Assembly (NCBI RefSeq): GCF_035594125.1
Contig: NC_087192.1
Span: forward strand, 12,866,501-12,930,500
Direction of reading: 5' to 3'
DNA: 64,000 nucleotides
Source of the DNA: Scylla paramamosain
Lineage: Eukaryota > Arthropoda > Malacostraca > Decapoda > Portunidae
Positions within the stretch are counted from its first letter, which is position 1, and each line of letters begins with the position of its first letter. The position numbers were made by a program, and so were the translations under genes. Shown in pieces: positions 1-12,312 of this stretch. The notes beneath the pieces were generated by a model, which saw only the letters and a list, made by a program, of their open reading frames with translations, ran no database searches and was not told where the DNA came from.

Positions 1-810
1 ATTTTGGCAACTTAGTACCTATGAAGATGAATAACAAAAAAAAAAATTATTTTATATTATTATTTTTTTTCTGTATAAAGAGTGTTATTTGTGGGTTTTA
101 GCTTTTTTGGTACTTAAGGAACATAAAAACACTCATAATACACGTTTCTCTAAATGTCCTTTCGTTTCCCAAACCTAAGGTTCTTTGCATGTATTTAAGC
201 GTTTTTATAAATAAAATGATCAAAAACTCTCAAAATACATGTTTTTGGTAATGTTACTCTGTTTCTCCATAAAGGGTATTTTCCATGCGTTTTAGCGTTT
301 TGGTATGTAAGGAGTTAAAAAAAACACTTAAAGGCAAGTTCTTCGTAAAAGTTGGTTTTATTCCCATGTAATGTGATTGTTCTGCTTTTTAGTGCTTTGC
401 TGCATATCACGCTCAAAAACACTCAAAAGACACTTTTCTTGTAATATCATTTTTTTTCTCACATAAAGCTAGTTTCGCATGTAATTTGGGATTTTCGTAA
501 CTAAAAATGTGAAAAACACTCAAAAAACACACATTTGGTAAGGTAGTTTGTTTCTCAATTAAAAGTGTTACTCATGCATTTCAGCATTTTGGTATGTAAG
601 AAACTTCTCTATATACACGAGTTTTTTGCGTTTTTTGCCTTGTGGTTTGTGTGAAACTATAAAACACTCATTATACACGTTTCTCGTAATGTTCTTTTGT
701 TTCCCAATATAGAGTGCTTTCCATCCATTTTCGCATTTTTTGTAGGTAACAAAATATATCTTTTTGGTAATGTTATTCTATTTCTTCATATTGGTTGGTT
801 TGCATCCGTT
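1..810 (-). repeat. Satellite block, reverse orientation (R1), partial HOR
   Basis: The HOR reads on the minus strand (ACACTCAAAA-type words instead of TTTTGAGTGT). The window opens inside segment G, with an anchor near 14-19 and the A/T spacer near 38-70. It then runs backwards through segments F, E, D, C, B and A to segment I. The block ends where reverse I (GGTTGGTTTGCATCC) meets forward C (CACATTCTTAGTTAC), sharing the 6-base word GTTTTT at 808-813. No gene is seen. Confidence 0.9.
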
Positions 811-3800
811 TTTCACATTCTTAGTTACAAAAATGCCAAATTACATGCGAAACTAGCTTCATTTGGGAAAAAAATGACATTACTGGAAAAGTGTCATTTG
901 ATTGTTTTTGAGCGTGATATGCAACAAAGTACTAAAAAGCAGAACGATCACATTACATGAGAATAAAACCAATTTGTACGAAGAATTTGCCTTTAAGTGT
1001 TTTTTTACCCCTTATATACCAAACCGCTAAAACGCATGAAAAACACACTTTATGGAGAAACAGAATAACATTACAAAAAAACATGTATTTTGCGTGTTTT
1101 TGATGATGTTATCTATAAAAACGCTTAAGTACATGCAAAGAACATTATGTTTGGGAAACAAAAGGACATAACGAGAAACGTGTATTATGAATGTTTTTAT
1201 AAGTTCCTTAAGTACCAAAAACCTAAAACTCACAAATAACACTCTTTATTTAGAAAAAAATAAAATAAATAAATAAATAGGATTTTTTTTTTTGTTATTC
1301 ATCTTGATAGGTACCGAGATGCCAAAATTCTGGAAAAATTCAGGGCAATTATGTGTTAAAAGAATATTATAAAAAAAAGTTAATTTCAGCTTTTTTTTTC
1401 GGACTGTTATGTATCAAACCCTAAAGTGCAAGCAAAGCCTCCAATATGAGGAAATTAAACGACCTTACCAGAAATCTTTGTTTTGTGTGTTTTTTTTAGC
1501 ATGTTAGGCACCAAAACGATAAATAATAAGGATCTCACTCTATATGGGAATCTAAAACAAAGTTACTAAAAACGTGTCTTCTCAGTGTTTTTACAAAGAA
1601 AAACGTTAAAACGGATGCAAACTAACCAATATTAAGAAATAGAAAAACGTTACCAAAAATGTATATTTTGAGTGTTTTTGAGCTTTTTACCTACAAAAAC
1701 GCGAAAATTGATGCAAAGTACTCTATATTGGGAAACAAAAGGACATTGCAAGAAAAGTGTATAATGAGAGTTTTATAGTTCAAAAGAACCACAAAGCAAA
1801 CAACGCAAAAACTCGTGTATATGGAGAGATTTCTTAAATACCAAAATGCTGAAACTCATGAATAACACTCTTAATTGAGAAACAGAACAACCTTACTAAA
1901 TGCGCGTATTTTGAGTGCTTTTCACACTCTTAGTTACCAAAAACCCCAAATTACATGCGAAAATAATTTTGTGGGGAAAAAATGACTTTACCAGAAAAGT
2001 ATCTTTTGAATGTTTTTCAACGTGATAGGTAATAAAGTACTCAAAAGCAGGACAATCACATTATATTGGAATAAAACCATTTTTTACCAAGAACTTGCCT
2101 TTAAGTGTTTTTGAGCTCCTTTTATACAAAACTGCTAAAACGCTTGCAAAACACACTTTATAGGGAAACAGTATAAAATTACCAAAACCTTGTATTTTGA
2201 GTGTTTTTGATCTCGTTATCTATAAAAACGCCTAAATACATGCAAAGAACCTTATGTTTGGGAAACGAAAGGACATTACGAGAAACGTGTATTATGAGTG
2301 TTTTTAATAATCTTAAGTACCAAAAAGGTAAATCCCACAAATAACACTCTTTATTGAGAAAAAATAAATAAAAAAAAAAAAAAAAATAGCATTTTTTTTT
2401 ATTTATTTTTATTTATCTTCATAGGTACCAAAATGCCAAAATTCTGGGAAAATTCAGGGCAAATATATGATAAAAGAATATTACCATAAAAGTTAATTTT
2501 AGCTTTTTTATATACCAAACCCTAAAGTGCATGCAAAGCCTCCTATATAAGGAAATTCAACCACCTTATCAGAAATCTCTCTTTTGAGTGTTGTTCAGCA
2601 TGTTAGGCACCAAAACAATAAATAATAAGGAACTCACTCTATATGGGAATTCAAAACAAAATTATTGGAAACGTGTCTTCTCAGTGTTTTACGTAGAAAA
2701 ACGCTAACATGGATGCAAACAAACCAATATAAAGAAATAGAAAAACATTACCAAAAAGGTATATTTTGAGTGTTTTTGAGCTTTTTACCTATAAAAAACA
2801 CGAAAATTGATGCAAAGCACTCTATAATGGGAAAGAAAAGGACATTGCATGAAAAGTGTATAATGAGTGTTTTATAGTACAAAAGAACCATAAGGCAAAA
2901 AATGCAAAAGCTAGTGTATATGAAGAAGTTTCGTAGATACCAAAATGCTGAAATTCATGAACAACACTCTTAATTGAGAAACAGAACAATCTTACTAAAT
3001 GTGTGTATTTTGAGTGCTTTTTTTACATTCTTAGTTACCAAAACACCAAATTGCATGCGAAACCAGCTTGATGTGGGAAAAAAAATGACATTACCAGAAA
3101 AATGTCTTTTGAGTGTTTTTGAGCGTGTTAGGCAAAGAAGCACTGAAAAGCAGGGCAATCACATTACATTGGAATGAAACCAATTTTTAATAAGAATTTG
3201 CCTTTAAGTGTTTTTGAGCTCCTTATATACCAAAACATTAAAACGCATGCAAAATACACTTTATGGTGAAACAGAATAAGATTACCAAAAACATGTATTT
3301 TCAGTGTTTTTGATCATGTAACCAATAAAAACGCTTAAATACATGCAAAGAACCCTATTTTGGGGAAATGAAAGGACATTACGAGAAACGTGTATTATGA
3401 GTGTTTTTAAGTTCATTAAGTACGAAAAACTAATAGCCACAAATTACACTCTTTATTGAGAAAAAACAAATAAATAAATAAAAAATACAATTTTTTTTTT
3501 CATTCTTATTCATCTTCACAGGTAAAGAGATGCCAAAATTCGGGCAAAGTTCAGAAAATTATATGAAATAAGAACATTATCTAAAATTTAAATTTAGCTT
3601 TTTTTTTCGGACTGTTATGTACCAAACCCCTAAAGTGCATGCAAAGCCACCTATATGGGGAAATTAAACGTCTTTGCCAGAAAAGTGTCTTATGAGTGTT
3701 TTTCAGCATGTTAGGAACCAACACGATAAAACCCAAGAAAGTCAGTCTATATGGGAATACAAAACAAAATTACCGAAAACGTGTCTTTTCGGTGTTTTAC

Positions 3801-6800
3801 GTAGAAAATGCTAAAACGGATGCAAACCAACCAAAATGAAGAAATAGAAAAACATTACCAAAAAGGTATATTTTGAGTTTTTGAAATTGTTACCTACAAA
3901 AAACGCGAAAATGGATGGAAAGCACTCTATATTGGGAAGCAAATGGACATTAAGAGAAACGAGTATAATGAGTGTTTTATAGTTTCACAAGAACCACAAG
4001 GCAAAAACCACAAAAACTCGTGTATATAAAGAAGTTTCTTACATTCCAAAATACTGAAACTGATGAATAAGAATTTTAATTGAGAAACAGAACTATTTTA
4101 CCAAATGTGAGTATTTTGAGTGTTTTTCACATTTTTAGTTACCAAAACCCCAAATTACATGCGAAACCAGCTTTATGTGTTATAAAAAATGACATTACCA
4201 GAAAAATGTCTTTTGAGTGTTTTTTGAGCGTGTTAGGCAATAAAGTACTAAAAAGCAGGGCAATCACATTACATTAGAATAAAACCAATTTTTAACAAGA
4301 ACTTGCCTTTAAGTGTGTTTGAGCTCCTTATATACCAAAACACTAAAATGCATGCAAAATACACTTTATGATGAAACAGAATAACATTACCAAAAACATG
4401 TATTTTGAGTGTTTTTGATCATGTTACCAATAAAAACGCTTTAATACATTCAAAGAACCCTATTTTTGGGAAATTAAAGAACATTACGAGAAACGTGTAT
4501 TATGAGTGTTTTTAATTTCTTTAAGTACGAAAAAGCTAATATCCACAAATTACACTCTTTATTGAGAAAAAATCAATAAATAAATAAAAAAAATACGATA
4601 TTTTTTTTTCATTCTTATTCATCTTCACAGGTAACGAGGTGCCAAAATTCGGGCACATGTTCAGGAAATTATATGAAATAAGAACATTATCAAAAAAGTT
4701 AAATTTATCTTTTTTTTCGGACTGTTATGTACCAAACCCCTTAATTCCATGCAAAGCCACCTATATGAGGAAATTAAACGTGTTTCCAAGAAAACTGTCT
4801 TATGAGTGTTTTTCAGCATGTTAGGAACCAACACGATAAAACCTAAGAAAGTCAATCTATATGAGAAACCAAAACAAAATTACTGAAAACGTGTCTTTTC
4901 GGTGTTTTACGTAGAAAATGCTAAAACGCATGGAAACCAACCAAAATGAAGAAATAGAATAACATTACCAAAAAGGTATATTTTGAGTGTTTTTTAAATT
5001 GTGTATTTTGAGTGTTATTCACATTCTTAGTTACGAAGTTGGCAAATTACATGCGAAACTACTTTTATGTGGGAAAAAAAATGACATTACCAGAAAAATG
5101 TCTTCTCAGTGTTTTTTGAGCGTGATATGCAACAAAGCACTAAAAAGCAGAACAATCACATCACTTGGGAATAAAACCAACTTTTACGAAGAACATGCCT
5201 TTAAGTGTTTTTTTTTAACTCCTTACATACCAAAACGCTAAATCGCATGCAAAACACCCTTTATAGAGAAACAGAATAATATTACCAAAAATATGTATTT
5301 TGAGTATTTTTGACCATGTTACCTATAAAAACGCTTAAATACATGTAAAGAACCCTATGTTTGTATAAGAAAAGGACATTACGAAAATCGTGTATTATGA
5401 GTGTTTTTAAGTTCCTTAAGTACCAAAAAGCTAAAACTCACAAATAACACATTATAGAGAGAAAAAAAAAATTTGTTATTCATCTTCATAGGTACTGAGA
5501 TACCAAAATTCTGGAAAAATTCAGGGAAATTCTGTAAAAAAGATAATTATAAAAAAAAATAATTTCATCATTTTTCCGGAGTTATGTACCAAAACCTGAA
5601 GTGCATGCAAAGCCACCTATATGGAGAAATTACTCAGCTTTACCAGAAACCTGTCTTATGAGTGTTTTTTTTCAGCAATTTCAACAATATTACTGAAAAC
5701 GTGTCTCTTCAGTGATTTACGTAGAAAAACGCTAAAACGGATGCAAACCAACCAATATGAAGAAATAGAATAACATTACCAAAAAGATATATTTTGAGTG
5801 TTTTTCTGTTTGTTACCTACAAAAAATGCGAAAATGGATGGAAAGCACTCTATATTGGGAAACAAAAGAACATTACGAGAAAAGTGTACAATGAGTGTTT
5901 TATAGTTTCACACAAACCACAAGGCAAAAAACGCAAAAAACTCGTGTATATAGAGAAGTTTCTTACATACCAAAATGCTGAAATGCATGAATAACACTTT
6001 TAATTGAGAAACAGAACAACCTTACCAAATGTGTGTTTTTTGTGTTTTTCACAATCTTCGTTACGAAAATCCCAAATTACATGCGAAACTAGCTTTATGT
6101 GAGAAAAAAAAAAGATATTACCAGAAAAGTGTCTTTTGAGTGTTTTTGAGCGTGATATGCAACAAAGCACTAAAAACCAGAACAATCACATTACATGGGA
6201 ATAAAACCAACTTTTACGAAGAACTTGCCTTTAAGTGTTTTTTTTAACTCCTTACATACCAAAACGCTAAAATGCATGCAAAACACCCTTTATGGAGAAA
6301 CAGAGTAACATTACCAAAAACATGTATTTTGAATGTTTTTGATCATTTTATTTATAAAAACGCTTAAATACATGCAAAGAACCTTAGGTTTGGGAAACGA
6401 AAGGACATTAAGAGAAACGTGTATTATGAGTGTTTTTATGTTCCTTAAGTACCAAAAAAGCTAAAACCCACAAATAACACTCTTTATAGAGAAAAAAAGT
6501 ATTAATATAAAATGATTTTTTTTTTTTGTTATTCATCTTCATAGGTACTAAGTTGCCAAAATTCTGGCAATATTCTTTGGGAATCGAAAACAAAGTTACT
6601 GAAAACGTGTTTTTTCGGTGTTTTACGTAGAAAAACGCTAAAACGGATGCAAACCAAAAATATGAAGAAATAGAATAACATTACCAAAAAGGTATATTTT
6701 AAATGTTTTTGAGCTTGTTACCTACAAAAAACGCGAAAATGGATGCAAAGCACTCCTTATTGGGAGAGAAAAGGACATAAAGAGAAACGTGTATAATGAG

Positions 6801-7884
6801 TGTCTTATTATTTTCGGGTAAAAGAACTTGTGGTTCACAAGAACCACAACGCAAAAAACGCAAAAATTCGTGTATATAAAGAAGTTTCTTAGATACCAAA
6901 ATGCTGAAACTCATGAATAACAATCTTAATTGGGAAACAGAAAAACATTACCAAATGCGTGTATTTTGAGTGTTTTTTTTCACATTCTTAGTTAGCAAAA
7001 CCCCAAATAGCATGCGAAAGTAGCTTTATGTGGGAAAAAAAATGACATTACCCGGTGTCTTTTGAGTGTTTTTTTAGCGTGTTAGGCAATAAAGCACTAA
7101 AAAGCAAGGCAATCATATTACATTGGAATAAACTTAACTTTTACCAAGAACTTGCCTTGAAGTGTTTTTCAGCTCCTTACATACCAAATCGCTAAAACGC
7201 ATGCAAAACACTCCTTTATGCAGAAGCAGAATAACATTACCAAAAACAAGTGTTTTTGAGTGTTTTTTTATCATATAACCTATAAAAACGCTTAAATACA
7301 TACAAAGATCCCTATATTTGGGAAAGGAAAGTACATTACGAGAAATGTGTATTATGAATGTTTTTAAGTTCTTTAAGTACCAAAACGTTAAAACCTACAA
7401 ATAACACTCTTTATAGAGAAAAAAAATGAATAAAATATTAGCATTTTTATTTTTTGTTATTGATGTTCATAGGTACCAAGACGCCAAAATTCTGCCAAAA
7501 TTCAGGGAAATTATGTGGAAAAATTATGTGGAAAAAGTTAATTTTACATTTTTTTCGGAGTTATGTACCAAACTATAAAGTGTATCCATAGCCACCTATT
7601 TGGGAAAATTTAACGACTTTACAAGAAAAGAAACCTATCTTTTTTTAGTGTTTTTCCGCATGTTAGGCACCAAAACGATAGATAATATGAAAGTCACTCT
7701 ATATGGAAATCCAAAATAAAATTACTGAAAACGTGTCTTTTAAAAGATTTACGTACAAAAATGCTAAAACGGATGCAAACCAACCAATATGAAAAAATAG
7801 AATAATATTACCAGAAAAGTATATTTTGTGTGTTTTTGAGCTTGTTACATAAAAAAAAAAAGAACTTGCCTTTTAGTGTTTTTG
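811..7884 (+). repeat. Satellite block, forward orientation (F1), ~7 HOR copies
   Basis: Forward HOR copies with anchors at 1310, 2424, 3521, 4630, 5491, 6544 and 7472. Spacings are 1114, 1097, 1109, 861, 1053 and 928 bp. The copies at 3521 and 4630 are type II (CACAGG anchor; GGAACCAACACG in H). The copy at 5491 is type III, with the shortened H at about 5672-5693. After the 6544 anchor part of segment G is missing (TTCTTTGGGAATCG junction near 6575). Near 7847-7860 segment A jumps directly to the end of D through an A-run. The block ends at the recurrent F-to-R breakpoint. Confidence 0.9.
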
Positions 7885-7900
7885 ACACGCATTTAGTAAG
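7873..7900. repeat. Recurrent F-to-R breakpoint, copy 1
   Basis: Forward D (CTTGCCTTTTAGTGTTTTTG) joined to reverse B (ACACGCATTTAGTAAGG), with GACACGCATTT at 7884-7894. The identical fusion, sometimes read from the other strand, occurs at 21650-21660, 39324-39334, 41376-41386, 49261-49271, 51983-51993 and 58744-58754. Confidence 0.88.
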
Positions 7901-8356
7901 GTTGTTCTGTTTCTCAATTAATAATGTTATTCATGAGTTTCAGCATTTTGGTATCTAGGAAAATTCTCCATATACACGAGTTTTTGCGTTTTTTGCCTTG
8001 TGTTTTTTTTTTTGAACTATAAAACATTCATTATGCACTTTTCTTGCAATGTCCCTTTGTTTCCCAATATAGAGTGCTTTGTATCAATTTTTGCGTTTTT
8101 TTGTAAGCTCAAAAACACTCAAAATATACATTTCTGGTAATGTTTTTCTGCTTCTTAATGTTGGTTGGTTTGCATCAGTTTTAGCGTTTTTCTACGTAAA
8201 ACACTGAGAAGACACGTTTTCAGTAATTTTCTTTTGGATTCCCACATATAGTGAGTTCCTTATTATTTATCGTTTTGATGCCTAACATGCTGAAAAACAC
8301 TCAAAAGACAGATTTCTGGTAAGGTCTTTAATTTCCTCATATGCGAGGCCTTGCAT
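7885..8356 (-). repeat. Short inverted satellite block (R2)
   Basis: About 470 bp of reverse-oriented repeat (segments B, A, I, H and part of G) lying inside forward sequence. It is bounded by the recurrent F-to-R breakpoint on the left (GACACGCATTT at 7884-7894) and the recurrent R-to-F breakpoint on the right (GAGGCCTTGCATGTC near 8345-8359). The same short block occurs at 49261-49705, and reverse-complemented at 40936-41385 and 58306-58750. Confidence 0.88.
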
Positions 8357-11228
8357 GTCTTTTGAGTGTTTTTGAACGTGTTGCGCAATAAAGCACTAAA
8401 AGGAAGGGCAATCACATTACATGGGAATAAAACCAAATTTTACCAAGAACTTACCATTAAGTGTTTTTTGAGCTCCTTACATACCAAAACGCTAAAACGC
8501 ATGCAAAATACATTTGATGGAAAAACCGAATAATATTACCAAATCCATGTATTTTGAGTATTTTTGATTATGTTATCTATAAAAAACGCTTAAATACATG
8601 CAAAGAACATTATGTTTGGGAAACGAAATGACATTACGAGAAACGTGTATTATGAGTGTTTTTTAAGTTCCTTCAGTACCTAAAAGCTAAAACCCACAAA
8701 TAACACTCTTTATTTAGAAAAAAAAAATAATAAAAAAAAATAAAAAAATATGACTTTTTTTTTTGTTATTTATCTTTATAGGTACCGATATGCCAAAATT
8801 CTGCCAAAATTCAGGGAATTTATTTGGAAAAAAGAACATTAACAAAAAAGTTAATTATATCTTTATTTTTCGGATTGTTATGTACCAAACCCTAAAGTGC
8901 TTGCAAAGTCACCTATATAGGGAAGTTAAACGACTTTACCAGAAACATGTCTTTTCAGTGTTTTTCAGCATGTTAGGCACCAAAACGATAAATAATATGG
9001 AAGTCAGTCAATATGTGAATCCAAAAGAAAAGCAAACCAACCTATATGAAGAAATAGAATAACATTACCAAAAAGATATATTTCGAGTGTTTTTGAGCTT
9101 GTTAATTACAAAAAAATGCAAAAATGGATGTAAAGCACTCTATATTAGGAAACAAAAAGACATTACGAGAAACGTGTATAATGAGTGTTTTATAGTTTTA
9201 AAAGAACCACAAGGCAATAAACGCAAAAACTCGTGTATATAGAGAAATTTTTTACATACAAAAAAAAAATGAAATGCATGAATAACACTTTTAATCGATA
9301 AACAGAACTACCTTAAGAAATTGTGTATTTTGAGTGTTTTTTACATTCTTAGTTACGAAAATGCCAAATTACATGCGAAACTACCTTCATGTGGAAAAAA
9401 AAAATGACTACCAAAAAAGTGTCTTTTTAGTGTTTTTGAGCGTGATATGCAACAAAGCACTAAAAAGCACAACAATCACATTACATGGGAATAAAACCAA
9501 CTTTTACGAAGAACTTGCCTTTAAGTGTTTTTTAACTACTTACATACCAAATCGCTAAAACGCATGCAAAACACCCTTTATGTAGAAACAGAATAACATT
9601 ACGAAAAACATGTATTTTGAGTGTTTTTGATCATATAACCTATAAAAACGCTTAAATACATGCAAAGAACCCTATGTTTTTATAACAAAAGGACATTACG
9701 AAAATCGTGTATTATGAGTGTTTTTAAGTTCCTTAAGTACCAAAAAGCTAAAACCCACAAATAACACTCTTTATAGAGAGAATTTTTTTTTTTTTGTTAT
9801 TCATCTTCATAGGTACCGACGTGCCAAATTTTTGGCAAAATTCATGGAAATTTTATAAAAAAAAATCATCATAAAAAATAATATTAGATTTTTTCCGGAC
9901 TTATATACAAACCTTGAAGTGCAGGAAAATCCTTCTATATGGGGAAATTACACGACTTTACCAGAAACCTGTCTTTTGAGTGTTTTTCAGCAATTTCAAA
10001 AATATTACTGAAAACGTGTCTTTCAGTGATTTACGAAGAAAACCGCTAAAACGGATGTAAACCAACCAATATGAAGAAATAGAATAACATTACCAAAAAC
10101 ATATATTTTGATGTGTTTTTGAGCTTGTTACCTACAAAAAATGCAAAAATGGAAGGAAAGCACTTTATATTGGCAAAGAAAAGGACATTACGAGAAACGT
10201 GTATGAGTTTTTTATAGTTTGAGAAGAACCACAAGGTAAAAAACTCAAAAACTCGTGTACATAAAGAAGTTTCTGACATACCAAAAAGTTGAAACTCATG
10301 AATAAGACTTTTAATTTTGAAATAGAAATACCTTACCAAATGTTTGTATTAGAAAAGTTTCTTACATACCAAAATGCTGAAAATCATGAATAACACTTTT
10401 AATTAAGAAATAGAACAACCTTACTAAATGCCTGTGTTTTGAGTTTTTTTTTTCACCTTCTTAGTTAGCAAAATCCCAAATTCCATGCAAAACTAGCTTT
10501 ATGTGGGAAAACAAATGATATTACTAGAAAAGTGTCTTTTGAGTGTTTTTGAGCGTGATATGCAATAAAGCACTAAAAAGCAGAACAATCACATTACATG
10601 GCAATAAAACCAACTTTTACGAAGAATTTGCCTTTAAGTGTTTTTTAACCCCTTATATACCAAACCGCTAAAACGCATGCAAAACAAACTTTATGGAGAA
10701 ACAGAAAAACATTACCAAAAACATGTATTTTGAGTGTTTTTGATCATGTTATCTGTAAAAACGCTTAAGTACATGCAAAGAACATTATGTTTGGGAAACA
10801 AAAGGACATTATGAGAAACGTGTATTATGAGTGTTTTTATGAGTTCCTTAAGTACCAAAAAGCTAAAACCCACAAATAACACTCTTTATTTAGAAAAAAT
10901 AAAGAAATAAAAAAAATAGGAATTTTTATTTGTTTATTTTTTGGTATTCATTTTCATAGGTACCGAGATACCAAAATTCTAGGTAAACTCAGGGCAATCA
11001 TATGATAAAATAATATTATAAAAAAAAGTTAATTTCAGCTTTTTTTTCGGACTGTTATGTACCAAACCCAAAAGTGCATGCAAAACCTCCACTGTGAGGA
11101 AATTAAACGACCTTACCAGAAATTTGTGTTTTGTGTGTTTTTTAGCATGTTAGGCACCAAAACGATAAATAATAAGAAACTCACTCAAATTGGGAATCCA
11201 AAAGAAAGTTATGGGAAACGTGTCTTCT

Positions 11229-12312
11229 CAGTGTTTTACGTAGAAAAACGTTAAAACGGATGCAAACCAACCAATATCAAGAAATAGAAAAACGTTACCA
11301 AAAAGGTATATTTTGAGTGTTTTTGAGCTTTTTACCTACAAAAACGCGAAAATTGATGGAAAGCACTCTATATTGGGAAAGAAAAGGACATTGCAAGAAA
11401 AGTGTAAAATGAGTGTTTTATAGTTAAAAAGAACCACAAAGCAAACAACGCAAAAACTTGTGTATATGGAGAGATTTACTAGATACCAAAATGATGAAAC
11501 TCATGAATAACACTCTTAATTGAGAAACAGAACAACCTTACTAAATGCGTGTATTTTGAGTGCTTTTCACATTCTTAGTTACGAAAAACCCCAAATTACA
11601 TGCGAAAATAGCTTTGTGGGGAAAAAAAATGACTTTACCAGAAAAGTGTCTTTTGAGTGTTTTTCAGCGTGATAGGTAATAAAGCACTCAAAACCAGGGC
11701 AATCACATTACACTGGAATAAAACCATTTTTTACCAAGAACTTGCCTTTAAGTGTTTTGAGCTCCTTATATACAAAACTGCTAAAACGCATGCAAAACAC
11801 ACTTTATGGAGAAACAGAATAACATTACTAAAACTTGTATTTTGAGTGTTTTTGATCATGTTATCTATAAAAACGCTTAAATACATGCAAAGAACCTTAT
11901 GTTTGGGAAACGAAAGGACATTGCGAAATACGTGTATTATGAGTGTTTTTAAGTTCATTAAGTACGAAAAAGCTAAAAGCCACAAATTACACTCTTTATT
12001 GAGAAAAAAAAAAATAAATAAAAAAAATTAAAAAATAGAATTTTTTTTTATTTATCTTCATAGGTACCGAGATGCCAAAATTCTGGGAAAATTCAAGACA
12101 ATTATATGATAAAACATTATTATCAAAAAAGTTAATTTTAGCTTTTTTTTCGGACTTTTATGTACCAAACCCTAAAGTGCATGAAATTAAACGACCGTAT
12201 CAGAAATCTCTCTTTTGAGTGTTGTTCAGCATATTAGGCAGCAAAACAATAAATAATAAGGAACTCACTTTATATGGGATTTCAAAACAAAATTACTGAA
12301 AACGTGTCTTCT
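11229..12312 (+). repeat. Reference HOR unit (1084 bp), segments I-A-B-C-D-E-F-G-H
   Basis: One complete forward unit resolved by its GAGTGTTTTT-type starts: I 11229-11314 (86 bp), A 11315-11410 (96), B 11411-11557 (147), C 11558-11654 (97), D 11655-11749 (95), E 11750-11843 (94), F 11844-11940 (97), G 11941-12216 (276), H 12217-12312 (96). Most segments are a 96-bp unit or close to it. I lacks about 10 bp after its GTGTTTTA start. B looks like a ~50-bp truncated unit fused to a nearly whole one. G is about three units, interrupted by the A/T spacer. This copy also lacks ~19 bp in the last part of G, around 12180-12190. Confidence 0.88.
11998..12068 (+). repeat. Example of segment-G A/T spacer and GGTACC anchor
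   Basis: Inside segment G, the word ACTCTTTAT-GAGAAAA is followed by a run of A with TAAA repeats, a short TAG/ATA interruption, a T run, and then TTCATAGGTACC. The flanking repeat is monomer-like on both sides, so the spacer sits inside a unit. The length varies greatly between copies, as expected of slippage-prone A/T tracts. The A-run and T-run can pair with each other as a weak hairpin. Confidence 0.8.

Noticed and set aside
697..960. 87-codon open frame spanning the first orientation switch
   Set aside because: It crosses the joint at 808-813 between reverse and forward repeat, so it cannot be an inherited coding unit. Its halves match repeat translations elsewhere.
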